From assembly GCF_050624435.1 (NCBI RefSeq), contig NC_134546.1, positions 39,077,501-39,141,500 on the forward strand: 64,000 bases of DNA, given 5' to 3'. The DNA is from Tenrec ecaudatus. Lineage: Eukaryota; Chordata; Mammalia; Afrosoricida; Tenrecidae. How positions within the stretch are numbered: position 1 is the stretch's first letter; each line of letters starts with the position of its first letter. A program made the translations under genes and the position numbers. Of the stretch, positions 22,291-33,033 are shown piece after piece. The notes beneath the pieces are model-generated. The model was not told the DNA's origin. It saw only the letters and a list, made by a program, of their open reading frames with translations, and did no database searches.

Positions 22291-23007
22291 TGTGAAGTTT
22301 CTGGAGTGGGTAATACCTCAGTTCTTGGCTTTGCAAAAGAAAAAATTCACGCCGAAGCCCGTTGGTAATGCAAGTGAGTTTTTATGAAGGACGGGAGAAG
22401 GCTCCGGTCTTAGAGTCTCAGAAGAGCACGTGCTATTTCAGGGAAGCATGCCAAGCTGTGCGGAAGCCACCCTGGGGATCACAACCGGACACGAGCAACC
22501 TCGTGGAACTGCACACCCACACGTAGTCACCTGAGGCCAGAGAGGGTGCGGCAGGGTACGAGGGGACACAGGGAAGGGAGAGTGAGTGAGAAGAGAGAGA
22601 GAAGCTGTGGGCCCCAAATAGCCCTGGCCCAGACACATATGGGTTCCAAGCAGACCCGGAGTAGACACGTATGTGCCTCTTACCTCTACCTGTCTCTGAA
22701 GGTATTGGTTGATACCACTGGCTGACTTAAGTCCACCTGGGCCTGGTTTGGGCTGCCCAGGTGTACCACCCACCTGGCTGGGGGCTTGAATTGGAGCATG
22801 CTCAGTTAAGGGGTCTTCATAGGGCCACACAGAGGCTGAGAGGCCGGCATTCTGGCCCACAGAACAAGGTAAAGGCCAGGGTGTACATGGCTGAGAAGCT
22901 GAGGATCGGAGAGAGCTGTGGCTGCTGGCTGGAAAGAGGTCCTGGTGAGTACCTAAGACCATGTACTTCAGTTCTCTGATCCTGACTTGTGGGGGGCTAC
23001 CTGTTAA
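22291..23007 (-). mobile_element. Class I ERV-like solo LTR, copy 1
   Basis: Related along its length to the LTR at 46215-46948. Shared text: 'ttctggagtgggtaatacct', 'cttggctttgcaaaa', 'gagtttttatgaaggac' and 'caggtgtaccacccacctgg'. On the minus strand the terminal U5 text comes last. The ends are decayed and I see no exact TSD. No gag, pol or env sequence flanks it. Confidence 0.7.
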
Positions 23008-23057
23008 CTTCCCCAGTCACCACCACCATCCCCCAGTAGTGAAAAGAAAAGGGGGAA

Positions 23058-23195
23058 AGCTTTTACGGTATGCCTACTCTGCCGATGACTTGGGTGCTAA
23101 AGAGACAAGAAACAAGCTAGACATAGTCTCTGCCTGGGGTTTGTAGCTAGGTGGGGGAGACACGTAAATGAAACCGTTAGCCCAATGTATCAACA
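23058..23195. mobile_element. L2-like fragment
   Basis: 'gggtgctaaagagacaagaa', 'agacatagtctctgcctggg' and 'gggggagacacgtaaatgaa' resemble the old mammalian L2/MIR-class text (…tgctggggatacaaagat…gtccctgccctt…gggagacaagtaaa…). Confidence 0.45.
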
Positions 23196-23394
23196 TTGGA
23201 CTCAAATTATGGAAAGAGGGGTGAAGAAGGAAGGGAGGGGCCTTTGCATTCACCAGGGTTCCCTGGAGAAGCGACCCTGCAGGGGAGCCGAGTAGAAGTT
23301 GGCCACGAGGCCACATCAGGCAGGTCTCGCCGCCCTTTAGGCGGAGAGGCCTGCCGGTCCATCCAGAACTCCACCTTTGAACTTATGGCTTCCG

Positions 23395-23575
23395 CCCTTC
23401 ATAATACTTTAGCATCTCATTATATACAACTCACTCTACTTAATCAGCACGAAGCCCATGCTTCCCTTTTACAGGCTCGGGGAGGGTCAATAATTTGCGC
23501 AATGACTGAAGAGGACATATCAGAGTTGGGATTCAGATGCCAGGCTTTCTGCCCCAAAGCCCAGGCTGTGCCTCT
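23395..23575 (-). mobile_element. MIR SINE
   Basis: On the plus strand: 'agcatctcattatata', 'cccttttacaggctcgggga', 'gagttgggattcagatgcca', 'ccccaaagcccaggctgtg', in MIR-complement order. Confidence 0.65.
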
Positions 23576-24364
23576 GTGCCTCTCTCCCCGCCAGCCCGGG
23601 CTCTCTTGATTCTGCACGATGCTCTGGGCTCCAAGGAATCCATTCGGAGAGGTGTTCTGGGAGAAGGAAAATGCCGAGGGAACGAGAGCAGTGAACACAG
23701 ACCCTCGTGGGTCAAGTGTGAATCACCTTGAGGAAGCTGCTGACGTGGCTAATTACTCGGCTTCAGCCTCGTGTTCGAGCAGTGAACCCAGGAGATCTCT
23801 TCCACCAGGAGAGGAAACCTCACGTATGATGCGCCTCATGCGTTGCCGATTGAACATGTGTGGCGGCGGCTTGTGAGGGATTAAAATAATTTGGAGGCTC
23901 ACTGAGAGAAGAGAAGTTGTTCTCTGGCGATCTGTAAGAAGAGCCGAGGAATGCTGAGCTTCCCGGGGTAAAACACCAACTGGGCCAGGGCGGTGGCACG
24001 AGGCTTGTGGGATGGACGGGCTGCTCTGCCATCCCGGTGTGCCCAAGGCTAAGAGGATGCTCTTCCTACGGGGCTTCGCTTTTTTCAAATTGGGCAGGTC
24101 CCAGGCAAACTGGGGAGGTGGGTCATCTGAGCACAGGACCTGCAGACTCAGAGGTTCTGAGCCACACCCACGGCAGCTTGCCTGGGCCCGTGTGGGGAGC
24201 CAGATGTAGCTGAGGCCCTGGTCGAAGTCCAAGGCAGAAAAGCCACAGGCGAGATCAGCGCAAGAGGGCCTTAGTGAGGAGTCTTCATTCCCGATTCAGG
24301 CCCTCAGAGGGAGCACTGCTGTCCCAGGCCCTGCGGGTGGCCTCAGGAGGGGGAGAAGATGAGC
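23576..24364. other. Unassigned DNA
   Basis: No recognisable gene or repeat. Open frames (for example 23753-24232 minus) have no motif I can name. Confidence 0.4.
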
Positions 24365-24495
24365 GCAGACTCAGACTGGTTGGTATCTCCGTTTCATCAT
24401 TTTTAAGATGGGGAGAATCACCATGTGTACCTCTAAAAATAGAGGACTATATGAGTTACTAGGTGTCAAGTGCTCAGACCAGTGTCTGGTTCATA
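24365..24495 (+). mobile_element. MIR SINE, 3' half
   Basis: 'atctccgtttcatcattttt', 'aagatggggagaatcacc' and 'gtgctcagaccagtgtctgg' follow the MIR 3' half (…tcagtttcctcatctgtaaaa…gaacagtgcctgg…). Confidence 0.65.
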
Positions 24496-24974
24496 AAAGG
24501 ACAGGAAATCTCACCACGGAAGTTTCAGGAAGGCGGCCCTGCCACAGATGAGCTCTCTCATACTTGCTCCCTTCGGTCTTGGTCTTGATGGACGTGAAGT
24601 ATCTGCGTGAGGGGGAGAGGAGGAAAGGGTGGTCTGGAGCCCAGTCAATCTCGAGCAGCTGGGGGGGTGGGAGGGGCAGAAGTTGTCTATTGCCAGCAGG
24701 GGGGCAGGGTCCCACGCCTGTTACCTCTTTTTGCCTTTCACTGCCCTTCCCGTACTTGCTCTTTGGCAGGTGGATGCAGCTGTCTGATCAGCAGTTAATC
24801 CCGGGAGAATAAACATGGATGTTCTCCTCCCGAGATGTGAAGGGAGGCATGCTGGGCTGCAATCCAGCCCTGTGGACAGGAGCCTAATTTCAGGACCCCG
24901 GGGCTGAGGATGGTGGGCATTCTTCTTCTCAGCGCCGTCCTGACTACAGACTTGTGCATGCAGGGCGTGGCAGC

Positions 24975-25040
24975 CCCATGCTCTCAAGAGCTCAGTTTCC
25001 CCATCTTGAAAATGGACATCAAAATCCCTGGTCCACAGCA
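24975..25040 (+). mobile_element. MIR fragment
   Basis: 'gctcagtttccccatcttga' and 'aaatggacatcaaaatccc' match the MIR block around 'cctcagtttcctcatctg'. Confidence 0.5.
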
Positions 25041-25094
25041 TGGGAATCATCCAAGTGGCCGGGTGAGACCCAGCTCTTCTTGATTAGATGTTTC

Positions 25095-25290
25095 CATTTA
25101 TTTGTTAACAAACACTGATGGGCCAGGCACTGTTTGGAACACTTCACGCAGAGGCACTCTGTGGATTTTCCAAAATCTAACCAAGTTGGGTGCTGCTATC
25201 CAGTCCGCTTTACCGAGGGGAACCCTAAAGCAGAGGGAGTCATACTTTACTCAGGTCACACACGAAGCCAGAGTCTTGGGCAAGGCTCTC
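25095..25290 (-). mobile_element. MIR SINE
   Basis: On the plus strand 'gatgggccaggcactgttt', 'gggtgctgctatccagtccg', 'ctttaccgaggggaacccta', 'tactcaggtcacacacgaag', in MIR-complement order. Confidence 0.6.
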
Positions 25291-25369
25291 CAGCAACACC
25301 TGCTTCCTCAGTTTCCGCAGGTGCCCAGGAGTGAATGGATAGCCAATGATGAAAACTGCCTCATAGAGG

Positions 25370-25475
25370 GGCGGTGAAAAAGAGGATAGCCCTTGACATA
25401 ATGATCGACACAGTGGCTGCAACACGGGCTTAAACAGAAGAACGTGAGGACGGACCAGGCAGTGTTGGGCTCTTA
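25370..25475 (+). mobile_element. RTE 3' fragment
   Basis: 'gacacagtggctgcaacacg', 'ggcttaaacagaagaacgtg' and 'aggacggaccaggcagtgtt' match the RTE 3' end (compare 63270-63335). The extreme 3' tail is missing. Confidence 0.65.
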
Positions 25476-25879
25476 AAGGAGCTGCTCAGAGAGCTTCCAA
25501 GCTGCTTCAGTTAGGCCCCCTTAAGCCCAATTTCCCCAGCCCCATTCTGCACTCAGGTCTGCGTTCCTGTGCTGTGTGGCCCCACCGCCCACTCATTCCC
25601 ACTCACATTCTGCTGGGCTCCATGGATCCTGTAGGAGAAGCCATGGTAATGAACGCCCAGGCTTCCCACTGCCGCTACAAGCATCCGAGTACATGTGGGC
25701 GCCACCTCTGTTTCTCGCTGACGCCCTGTGTGAAAAGCAGCCGTCGGCTTCTCCTTGCCAAGCATCCTTGGCACAGGAGCTGTAATGAGACACATCGTGA
25801 ACACGAGCTGGCTTTGAGGATCCCTCACTTGGTGGCTGCTCTCTGCTGCTAAAAAGGAGCCCTGGCCGCTAGATTAGGG
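25476..25879. other. Unassigned DNA
   Basis: No recognisable gene or repeat in this 400-bp stretch. Confidence 0.4.
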
Positions 25880-27025
25880 ATAAAAGGGGGGCTGTCTTCC
25901 CAAATGCCTACGCTAAACGAAAATTAGCTGTCTGTGCCATACATGGGATGGAAAGAAATCAGTCACACCAATTAGACACCTATGGGACAATCCAGCCTGG
26001 GCCCCACACAATGCTAGGGACCAACAACATGACAACACAAAGGTGTGCCTAAACTCAGCCAATAACGTCAGCCAATAACCTCAACCACGTCTCCCCAGCC
26101 AGTGGGGACGGGAGGGAATAAAAGCAGGATTCAGGCTCTGTTTGCTCTTTCTTGTTCTGGTGTGCTCGGCAAGCTAGGGTGGGAATCTCTCCAGCATGCG
26201 AGGTCAAGGGGCCGCATGCTCTGGACACCTGGGGATTCTGGCTCTTGGTTCCTCAAATGCGGTTTCGAGATCCTGTTCCGGAATTCTTTTTTTTTTTTTA
26301 ATCATTTTATTGGGGGCTCCTACAACTCTTATCACAATCCGTACACACATCCATTGTGTCAAGCACATTTGTACATTTATTGCCATCATTCTCAAAACAT
26401 TTGCTTTCTACTCGAGCCCTTGGTATGGGTTTCTCATTTTTCCTCTCCCTCCCCACCTTCCCTCCTTCACAAACCCTTGGAAAATTTATAAATTATTATT
26501 TTGCATTGTGTCACACTGTCCAGTGTCTCCCTTCACCCACTTTTCTGTTGTCCGTCCCCCAGGGAGGAGGTTATATGTAAATCATTGTGATCGGTTCCCC
26601 CTTTCTAGCCCATCTTCCCCTTACCTTCATTATTGGTCCTGAGGGGTTTATCTGTCCTGGACTCCTTGTGTTTCCAGCTCTGATCTGTACCAGTGCACAT
26701 CCTCTGGTCTACCCGCATTTGTTAAATAGACTTGGGATCATGATAGTGGGGGGGGGGGGAGGAGGAAACACTAAAGAACTAGAGGAAAGTTGTATTGTCA
26801 TCGTTGATATCCTGCACCCTAACGGGCTCTTTTCGCATGGTTTTCGTGTGCTCTGGAAGTGGCCATCCTCAGTTGGGAACTCCTGTAAATTTTCCAGAAG
26901 TAGTACGTACTTTTGGAGACTATCATACCTGAAACTTTCCCTCATAAACATCACGGATTGACAAGAGTGCTTCCCCTGTGTGAATTCTTTCAGCCGTGGG
27001 AAGCAAGAGCCGAGGTATGCCACCC
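25880..27025 (+). mobile_element. LTR, probably class I ERV, split by L1
   Basis: The left half (about 25880-26283) looks like an LTR U3/R: 'agccaataac' CCAAT-type boxes near 26055-26080, a 'ggaataaaagcagg' TATA-like site near 26115, then 'ctctgtttgctctttcttgt'. The right half (about 26870-27025) looks like U5: 'gtgtgaattctttcagccgt' and 'ggaagcaagagccgaggtat'. A minus-strand L1 separates them. Boundaries and TSD are unclear. Confidence 0.5.
26284..26870 (-). mobile_element. L1-type retroposon, 3' part, inside an LTR
   Basis: Starts on the plus strand with a poly(T) run and 'aatcattttattgggggctc', then 'catccattgtgtcaagcaca', 'ccctccttcacaaaccct', 'gggatcatgatagtgg' and a G run. The 5' end is near 26870. 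The possible TSD ('atcctgttccggaattc' against 'atcctcagttgggaactc') is only approximate. Confidence 0.85.
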
Positions 27026-27029
27026 CAGA

Positions 27030-27215
27030 AACCTCACAGTGGCACAATGGTTAAGTACTTGTTGCTAAGCAAAAAGCCGGTGGGGCAGACTCCCCAAGCT
27101 GCTCTGTGGGAGCAAGGCCTAACCATCAGCACCCAGAAAGATGAAGGAACCAAATCTGTTCTTTCTGGCCCATGGAGACCCAGTAGGTCAGAGTAGAACT
27201 TTCACCTAGCAGGAG
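27030..27215 (+). mobile_element. AfroSINE, degenerate
   Basis: 'acctcacagtggcacaatgg' head and 'ggtcagagtagaacttt' tail. The middle is diverged and rearranged. Confidence 0.65.
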
Positions 27216-27264
27216 CACACTGGGGGAGCCCCAGGACACTCAAGGAGAGCCCCTTCCCTTACTC

Positions 27265-27467
27265 CAGGGGTCCTCAAACTACGGCCCGCCAGGGACATTT
27301 ATCCGGCCTGCTGGGTGTCTTTGCCCCTTTGTTTTTTTGCTTCAAAATAAGATATGTGCAGTGTGCATAGGAATTTGTTCATAGTTTTTTTAAACTATAG
27401 TCCAGCCCTCCAATGTGTCTGAGGGACAGTGAACTGGCCCCCTGTTTGAAAAGTTTGAGGACCCCTG
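27265..27467. mobile_element. hAT MITE with CAGGGGTCCTCAAACT ends, copy 1
   Basis: 203 bp, from CAGGGGTCCTCAAACTACGG to 'aagtttgaggacccctg'. The flanking octamers are CCTTACTC and CCTTACTT, a 7/8 match, as hAT insertion predicts. Non-coding. The ends resemble the OposCharlie1 (OC1) group of hATs; that name is from memory and not checked. Confidence 0.85.
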
Positions 27468-27723
27468 CCTTACTTCCTGATCAGTTTCTACAGCACGGCC
27501 TAGGGGCAGGCGGTCTCACACCCGTGCAAGCAAGCGTGCATGGAATATGCAGGTGGCCCCATCGTACTGCGTGCAGTTCCATTTGGACCACGCCTTCATA
27601 AATGGGTTCTGACCTAAGTTGAATACCTTTTTTTGTTTTAATTACTGCAGTTTATTAACAGTATCTTTATAAATCATAACACTGAACATAGATGAACACC
27701 TGAGAATGATAGTACCTGCTCCC

Positions 27724-27925
27724 ACGTTATCCAAACCAAACTCTGCCATCCAGTGGATTCTACGTATAGCCAGCCACCCTAGAGGAGAGGGTGGAACCGA
27801 ACCGCCTCTGTGGGTTTCTTTATGGGCATAGAAAGCCTTATCTTTCTCCGATGGAGGGACTGGCCAGTTTGCGCTGCTGGCCTTGTGGTTAGTGGCCTGA
27901 TGCATAATTAGGCGACCAGGGCTCC
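27724..27925 (-). mobile_element. AfroSINE
   Basis: On the plus strand 'ccaaactctgccatccagtg' to the head complement 'aggcgaccagggctcc'. Confidence 0.8.
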
Positions 27926-28091
27926 AGGGAAGAGTTAGCCTCAAAGGGTAAGCCACGAGGGCTCCTCCTGCAACATTATTTGTAGTACATGTTACTAATG
28001 ATAAGATGTACTGCCCCCCCCCCAAAAAAAGCAACAAACATCAGATGGTCCTAAGTGCAGCTCCTGGTAACTCAAATACATGGAACTACCT

Positions 28092-28312
28092 GTCTAAGGA
28101 ACTCTGATGATACAATGATTAAAGCACTCTCTGCAAACACTGCTCTGATGGAGAACTGGAGGGCACTCTGCAACCCTGACCTCTGGCTAGTAGTCCCATG
28201 CTCAATCCACCATACCACGAGAGGTTCTTCGTCAAGACCGGTGGCCGTGGAAATCCTGTGGGGCAGTACTACGCTGCCCCACAGGGTCAGAATGGACTCA
28301 AAACAGTATGTT
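28092..28312 (+). mobile_element. AfroSINE, rearranged middle
   Basis: Head 'aggaactctgatgatacaat' and tail 'gggtcagaatggactcaaaa'. About 60 bp in the middle do not fit the SINE. Confidence 0.6.
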
Positions 28313-28472
28313 CACACATGATGCCAAGTCAAGATGTAGCGCTCCAAAATAATAGAAACCTTTCTTAAACAGAAAGATCAAAATGTGAAGCTATTGTTTC
28401 TCGACATCTCCATCTAGGTCTTCTCTCCACCTCGGAAGGGGGTATTTTCCATCTGTCTAATCCTGCCAGGGT

Positions 28473-28597
28473 AGGAGAAAGATGGGGCTTTCTACTCCTG
28501 TAAAGAGTTACAGTCTCACAAGCTCACGCAGTTCTACCCTGTCCTGCAGGGTTGCTACGAATCAGCATCAACTCAATGACTTGGTTTGGGGAACCCT
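28473..28597 (+). mobile_element. AfroSINE, 5'-truncated, inside mariner-2
   Basis: Starts in the middle ('gtaggagaaagatggggctt') and runs to 'catcaactcaatgacttggt'. 5' truncation fits LINE-driven insertion. Confidence 0.8.
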
Positions 28598-28872
28598 TCC
28601 TGGAAGAATTCTGTGCTCCTTCATTTACACTCTGTCAAAATCCCCGAAAGATTCAAATCATGTTCCTTTCCAGTGTTCTTTGAGTTTTGAAACAAAAGGA
28701 AATCTGCAGGGGCCAGGTCAGGCTTGTAGTGTGGATGGGGTAAGCCTCCCAAGGGAAGTCCTTGCTCCTCTCGAAGCAGGTACTTTGTCATGATGGGGAA
28801 AAACAAAGATTTTCATGGTCTTTTTCTTACCATTGCAGTTTTCAATTTTCTTCAAACCTCTTCATAATAAGC

Positions 28873-29536
28873 TGTGGTGAACTCGGACTAGACGAGAAAG
28901 TAATGTAACTAAATCCTCCATGTTCACAATTATGTGTCTGGAGAGCCAATGCCAGTGAGGGGAGACCCTCACGGTTATGTTATATAGGTAAGTCTTAATA
29001 TACAGTCTCATGTCTGAACAGTCTCTCCAATAGCCCCCCATAAAGGAACTGTCTAAAGGAGCCCCCATAAAGGATGACTCCTCCCTGCGTCTGGCTAGTC
29101 TCTGTACCCGGAGGTTCACTGTAGCAAGAGCTATCAGGTTCTATAGGCAACTCACTGCAAAACATAGCAAACTCTGTTTTGCCATCTCTTGCTGATACTG
29201 ATGAGAGATGACTCCCCGCTGGGAGGGCTCAGGGGTGTCCGAGGTCAAGATGGTGACTCCCCTCCTTGCTTGTTTATTATATTACCCACGTGTGGTATTA
29301 CCCTTTGGCTATGCAATATGTCCAGTGAATGACAGGTATGCCATTTTCAAGATCTGTAAGCCCCATTATATATACCCATTGGAAAATACATTCTCTCAGG
29401 CCTGACATGGGCTGAGGAGCCCTTGGGCCCTGTGGTCTGTCTGTCTATCTTTCTGTCTTTAATATTTTCCACAATCACAAGGTCGCCCCGGAGGACCCGT
29501 TCGAGTGTCAGGGACCACCATGCCCCCACCCTAACA
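28873..29536 (+). mobile_element. Solo LTR, class II (ERVK)-like, inside mariner-2
   Basis: 664 bp, begins TGTGG and ends CCTAACA, with an exact 6-bp TSD ATAAGC (28867-28872 and 29537-29542). A TATA-like 'attatatatacccat' lies near 29363, then 'ctttctgtctttaatatt' near 29450 where the R region would be. A 6-bp TSD is typical of class II (beta-like) endogenous retroviruses. Internal genes are absent, so it is a recombined solo LTR. Confidence 0.85.
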
Positions 29537-29881
29537 ATAAGCCTTCAAGATCCACCCTACAGCTTTTGAGATCTATTAAGATGACTGCCTTTGGAATCCT
29601 GAAAGAGTCGCCATGAACCTTTTGAGCTGACCTCTCTGCCTTGAATTCCCTTGTTCAACAGATCTCAGAAGCCACTGTTTTTATCGACCCTTTTCCCTGC
29701 AGACACTCACCCCAAAGATACCAAAACAAATGGCTTGCTTAGGGCACTTGACTGCAGTCATCCACTTATGTCAGAGACACAGTCAATGCAATGGGTTTTC
29801 TCTGGAATAAACCCCAGTATGGATAAAATGGAAAACCTTGTTACCAATACTTTTTGACATAACCTTCATGCCTATATTGAT

Positions 29882-30052
29882 GGCTTCCTTGGAGGTGCAG
29901 TGGGTTCTACATTGATGTGCTAACCTCCAGGTCTATGGTTCAAATCCACCAGCTGCTCCACAGGAGAAAGAGGAGGCTGTCTGCTCTGGTAAAGATTTTA
30001 TTCTGGGCTACCGGGTGGCTATGAATTAGAGTGAACTCAGTGGAGTGGGTGG
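29882..30052 (+). mobile_element. AfroSINE
   Basis: 'cttccttggaggtgcagtgg', 'tcaaatccaccagctgctcc', 'ggctatgaattagagtgaac'. Confidence 0.8.
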
Positions 30053-31266
30053 GTATCATGTGAGGAATCAAAAGCCCTAGGACACATGGATGGAGCTGTG
30101 GGCTAGGCTGTGACCTTGGAGAACAGAGTGGACAGGCAGACAGAGATGCCATGGAAGTTGGGTCTAGGAGAGAAGCCAATGCCTACACACTCACCATGCA
30201 TGTCCTGTTCTCCTTTTCCCAAAAGGGTTCAGTCCCAGAATGAACAGTTGTATGTGTGAGAGAAAGGACAATGGTTGAAGGGGTGTGTGTGTGTGTGTGT
30301 TGATCCAGGAATGACCACCACAGGGCCCCACAGACAGGGTCAGGATTTAAGTTGAGCTTTCTCTGGCAACCTCCTGCATTTCACAGTGTATCTTTGTTCT
30401 TGTCCCAACCCTCCGCAGGCACCAATCCAGGCAGCTCTGTGCAATCCAACTAAATTTATAGGCCACCACGCAGCTGGGCACTGTGCTTAGGAATACAGAG
30501 TCATTCCAGCACTGGTCTGCGGCGCTCTGTAACCTTGGGTTTCTCCAGTGACTGCCCTCTTGTTCTACCTTAGAGAAACTGGGGCAACACAAGCGAGACC
30601 ACGCACCGAGGAGGCCTCGGCCCATCACCAACTACCTAAGTGCATCTTTGTGTATCTTACAATCAAACGAGATATTTAAGCCGGTATGCTTCGTTTTCTT
30701 AGTGATGATCTGCTCTCATTTGCCAACGAGTCTACGGGCAGTGGTTCCCATGGCAGCGCCCCAGAAGTTTGTCAGGGACGCTGGGCACTGCGCGGGCGGA
30801 GGCTCCTTGAAGGGGAGGCTGGGGCAGGCGTGGGATGGGCAGACTGACATGCAGCTGCAGGATGGAAAGGGATAGGGTCAGGGGAAACGAGAACACAGAC
30901 ATTTGTAAAGGAGCAATAGCTTGCTGCCTTTCTTGCTGTGGGAGGCTGAGTAATATTGTGAGGTGCTGTGTCGTCTGCTCTGAGACGTGTCCCTAGGGTT
31001 TCTTGGCTGTAATCTTTACGAGAGCAGTTTGCTAGATTCTTCTTCCAAGGAGCTTCTAGGCGGATCCCATTCACCAACCTTTCCATTAGAAGCTGAGCAC
31101 CTAACTGGTGTACCACCAGGGCTCCGAGAGGTGCAAGGGGCCGGTATGTGCAGGCAGACAAATAGGCTTCTGTCTCCATAACTCTGCCTCCAGTGTGTTC
31201 TACTCTATTCCCGGATGCAGTTGCAGTCTGTGTGCCCGAGAAACTGGCTCTGCCCGAGGAAAGCCC
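30053..31266. other. Mostly unassigned; SINE head relic at about 31095-31127
   Basis: Only a minus-strand SINE head relic ('taccaccagggctccgag') and a (TG)n run are recognisable. Open frames such as 30772-31284 minus overlap that relic and show no motif. Confidence 0.4.
30281..30301. repeat. (TG)n microsatellite
   Basis: About ten TG units. Confidence 0.95.
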
Positions 31267-31486
31267 CGGCAAACTCACTGCCATCCGGTCGATGGCGACT
31301 CATAGCGGCCCTGTGAGACAGGGCAGAATGAGCCCTGTGCTTTTCTGAGACTGTAATTCTTAACAGTCAAGAGCCCCGTCTTTCTTGTGGGAAATGGCCG
31401 GTGCTTTCAAACTTCTGACTTTGCAGTTAGCAGTCCAATCCATAACCCCTATGCCCTGCACCACCACCTCCGTCCGAGCTCCTCCT
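31267..31486 (-). mobile_element. AfroSINE
   Basis: On the plus strand 'aaactcactgccatccggtc' to 'gcaccaccacctccgtccga'. Confidence 0.85.
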
Positions 31487-31772
31487 CCTCCGTCACACCT
31501 ACCTAGATATGTGTGAGGATGATCCTATTCAACTTTCCACACCTGTTCAGCTTGCCAGTCTATCTGCGTATTCACTTATAAATCATTTCCATGACGTTGT
31601 TGCAGGGTTGTGTGTTAATGGTATTCACCTCTGTGTCCTTGAACTCTGTGCTCCTCCCAGCGTCTCCCTTCACCTTGACCATTTGGCGTGACCTCCTCCT
31701 CCTCTGCTGCCTTCTTCTTCTCCAAGGTAACAAATGTCTGCCCTCTCGTCAGGGAGCTCCTCCCCCTTCCAT

Positions 31773-32218
31773 GGGAGCCTTGGTGGCACAATGGGTCAGG
31801 CATGGGGCTGCTAACTGCAAGGCCAGCAGTTTGAGCCACAGGAGACAGGAGACAACTGAGGCTCTCTGCTCCTATAAAGAGTTAGAGCAGGGGTCCTCAA
31901 ACTACAGCCCGCGGGCCACATGCGGCCGGCTGAGGACATTTATCTGGCCCACCGGGTGTTTTTGCCACCGCTGCCTGTCTTGCTTAGCAGCCGACTCGTC
32001 CAATGTGCATAGGAATTTGTTCATAGTTTTATTTTTTTAAAACTATAGCCCGGCTCTCCACCGGTCTGAGGGACAGTGAATTGGCCCCATTTAAAAGGTT
32101 TGAGGACCCCTTGAGTTACAGCCTTGGAAACCTACAGGCGCAGTTCCACTCTGCCCAATGGAATCACTATAATTTGGAATCAACTTGATGGCAGCGAATT
32201 TGTTGGTTGGTTGGTGGT
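31773..32218 (+). mobile_element. AfroSINE split by a hAT MITE
   Basis: Head 'gggagccttggtggcacaat' (31773) to 'cctataaagagttagag' (31887), then from 32114 'agttacagccttggaaacct' to 'atcaacttgatggcagcgaa'. Removing the insert restores the standard SINE text 'ataaagagttacag'. Confidence 0.92.
31888..32113. mobile_element. hAT MITE with CAGGGGTCCTCAAACT ends, copy 2
   Basis: 226 bp. The body has 'cgcgggccacatgcggccgg', 'aggacatttatctggcccac' and 'cataggaatttgttcatagt', and it ends 'aggtttgaggaccccttg'. The TSD is AGTTAGAG against AGTTACAG (7/8), and the right copy equals the SINE consensus. Same family as 27265-27467. Confidence 0.9.
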
Positions 32219-32394
32219 GATCCCTCTCAGCCCTGGTAACCACCAAAGGCTATTTCTGTGTTTAAAACTTTTTCTTGACTTTATATAAGAGTGGTCTTAT
32301 GCAATATTTGTACTTTGTGATTCGCTCATTCCACTCGGCAAACGGTGGTCCAGGTTCGTCCGGGTCAGGAAGCATTGTCCAGAGACATCATTCT

Positions 32395-32640
32395 TTTATT
32401 AAAAAATCATTTTACTGGGGCTCGTACAATTCTTATCACAATCCATACACACATCCATTGTGTCAGCACATGTGTACATTTGTTGCCTTCATCATTCTCA
32501 AAACATTTGCCTTTTACTTGAGCCCTTAATATCAGCTCCTCATTTTCCCCCTCCTTCCCCACTCCCCCTACTTCATGAACCCTTCATCATTCATAAATTA
32601 TTATTATTTTCATCATTATGAACACTGTCTCATGCTCCAA
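32395..32640 (-). mobile_element. L1-type retroposon, 3' end
   Basis: 'aaaaaatcattttactgggg', 'acacatccattgtgtcagca', 'atatcagctcctcattttcc', 'tcataaattattatt' on the plus strand. Confidence 0.85.
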
Positions 32641-32812
32641 TGTGTGTATGGACCCTCCATTTCTTTGAAGGCCTTTTGAAGTCTCTTGTCCATTTGCCAA
32701 TTGGACTGTTGTCCTTTTCCTATTGAGTTACTGGTGTCCTTCATCTCTTCCAGATACTAATCGCTGACTTTACAAAGGACTTATTTAAGGCACTCCTTCC
32801 TATCCTGGTAGG

Positions 32813-33012
32813 AGCTCTAGTGGTTTAGAGGTTAAGAGTTGGACTGCTAACCAAAAGGTCAGTAGTTTGAAACCACCAAAGACTCAGTGGGAGAAAGACA
32901 AGGCTTTCACTCCCACAAAGAGTTACAGTGCTGGAAACCCACAGGGGCAGTCCTCTCCTGTCCTGTGGGGTCGCTGTGAGTTGGAACCCCTTGGTGGCAG
33001 CGTTGTTTTATT
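32813..33012 (+). mobile_element. AfroSINE
   Basis: Full copy: 'aggagctctagtggtttaga' to 'gttggaaccccttggtggca'. Confidence 0.92.
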
Positions 33013-33033
33013 TTCTGGTGCTTCCTAGCCTGA

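Larger units (their letters stand above)
28332..29867 (-). mobile_element. Mariner-2 DNA transposon, copy C, twice interrupted
   Basis: Most complete of the three mariner-2 copies. The minus frame near 28621-28800 reads 'HYKPDLAPADFLLFQNSKN', matching the mariner '(Y)SPDLAPCDFFLFP' C-terminal motif; the catalytic Asp before LAP is kept. An AfroSINE (28473-28597) and a 664-bp LTR (28873-29536) lie inside. The right piece 29537-29867 continues the element and ends near 'atactttttgacataacctt'. No intact transposase. Confidence 0.75.
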
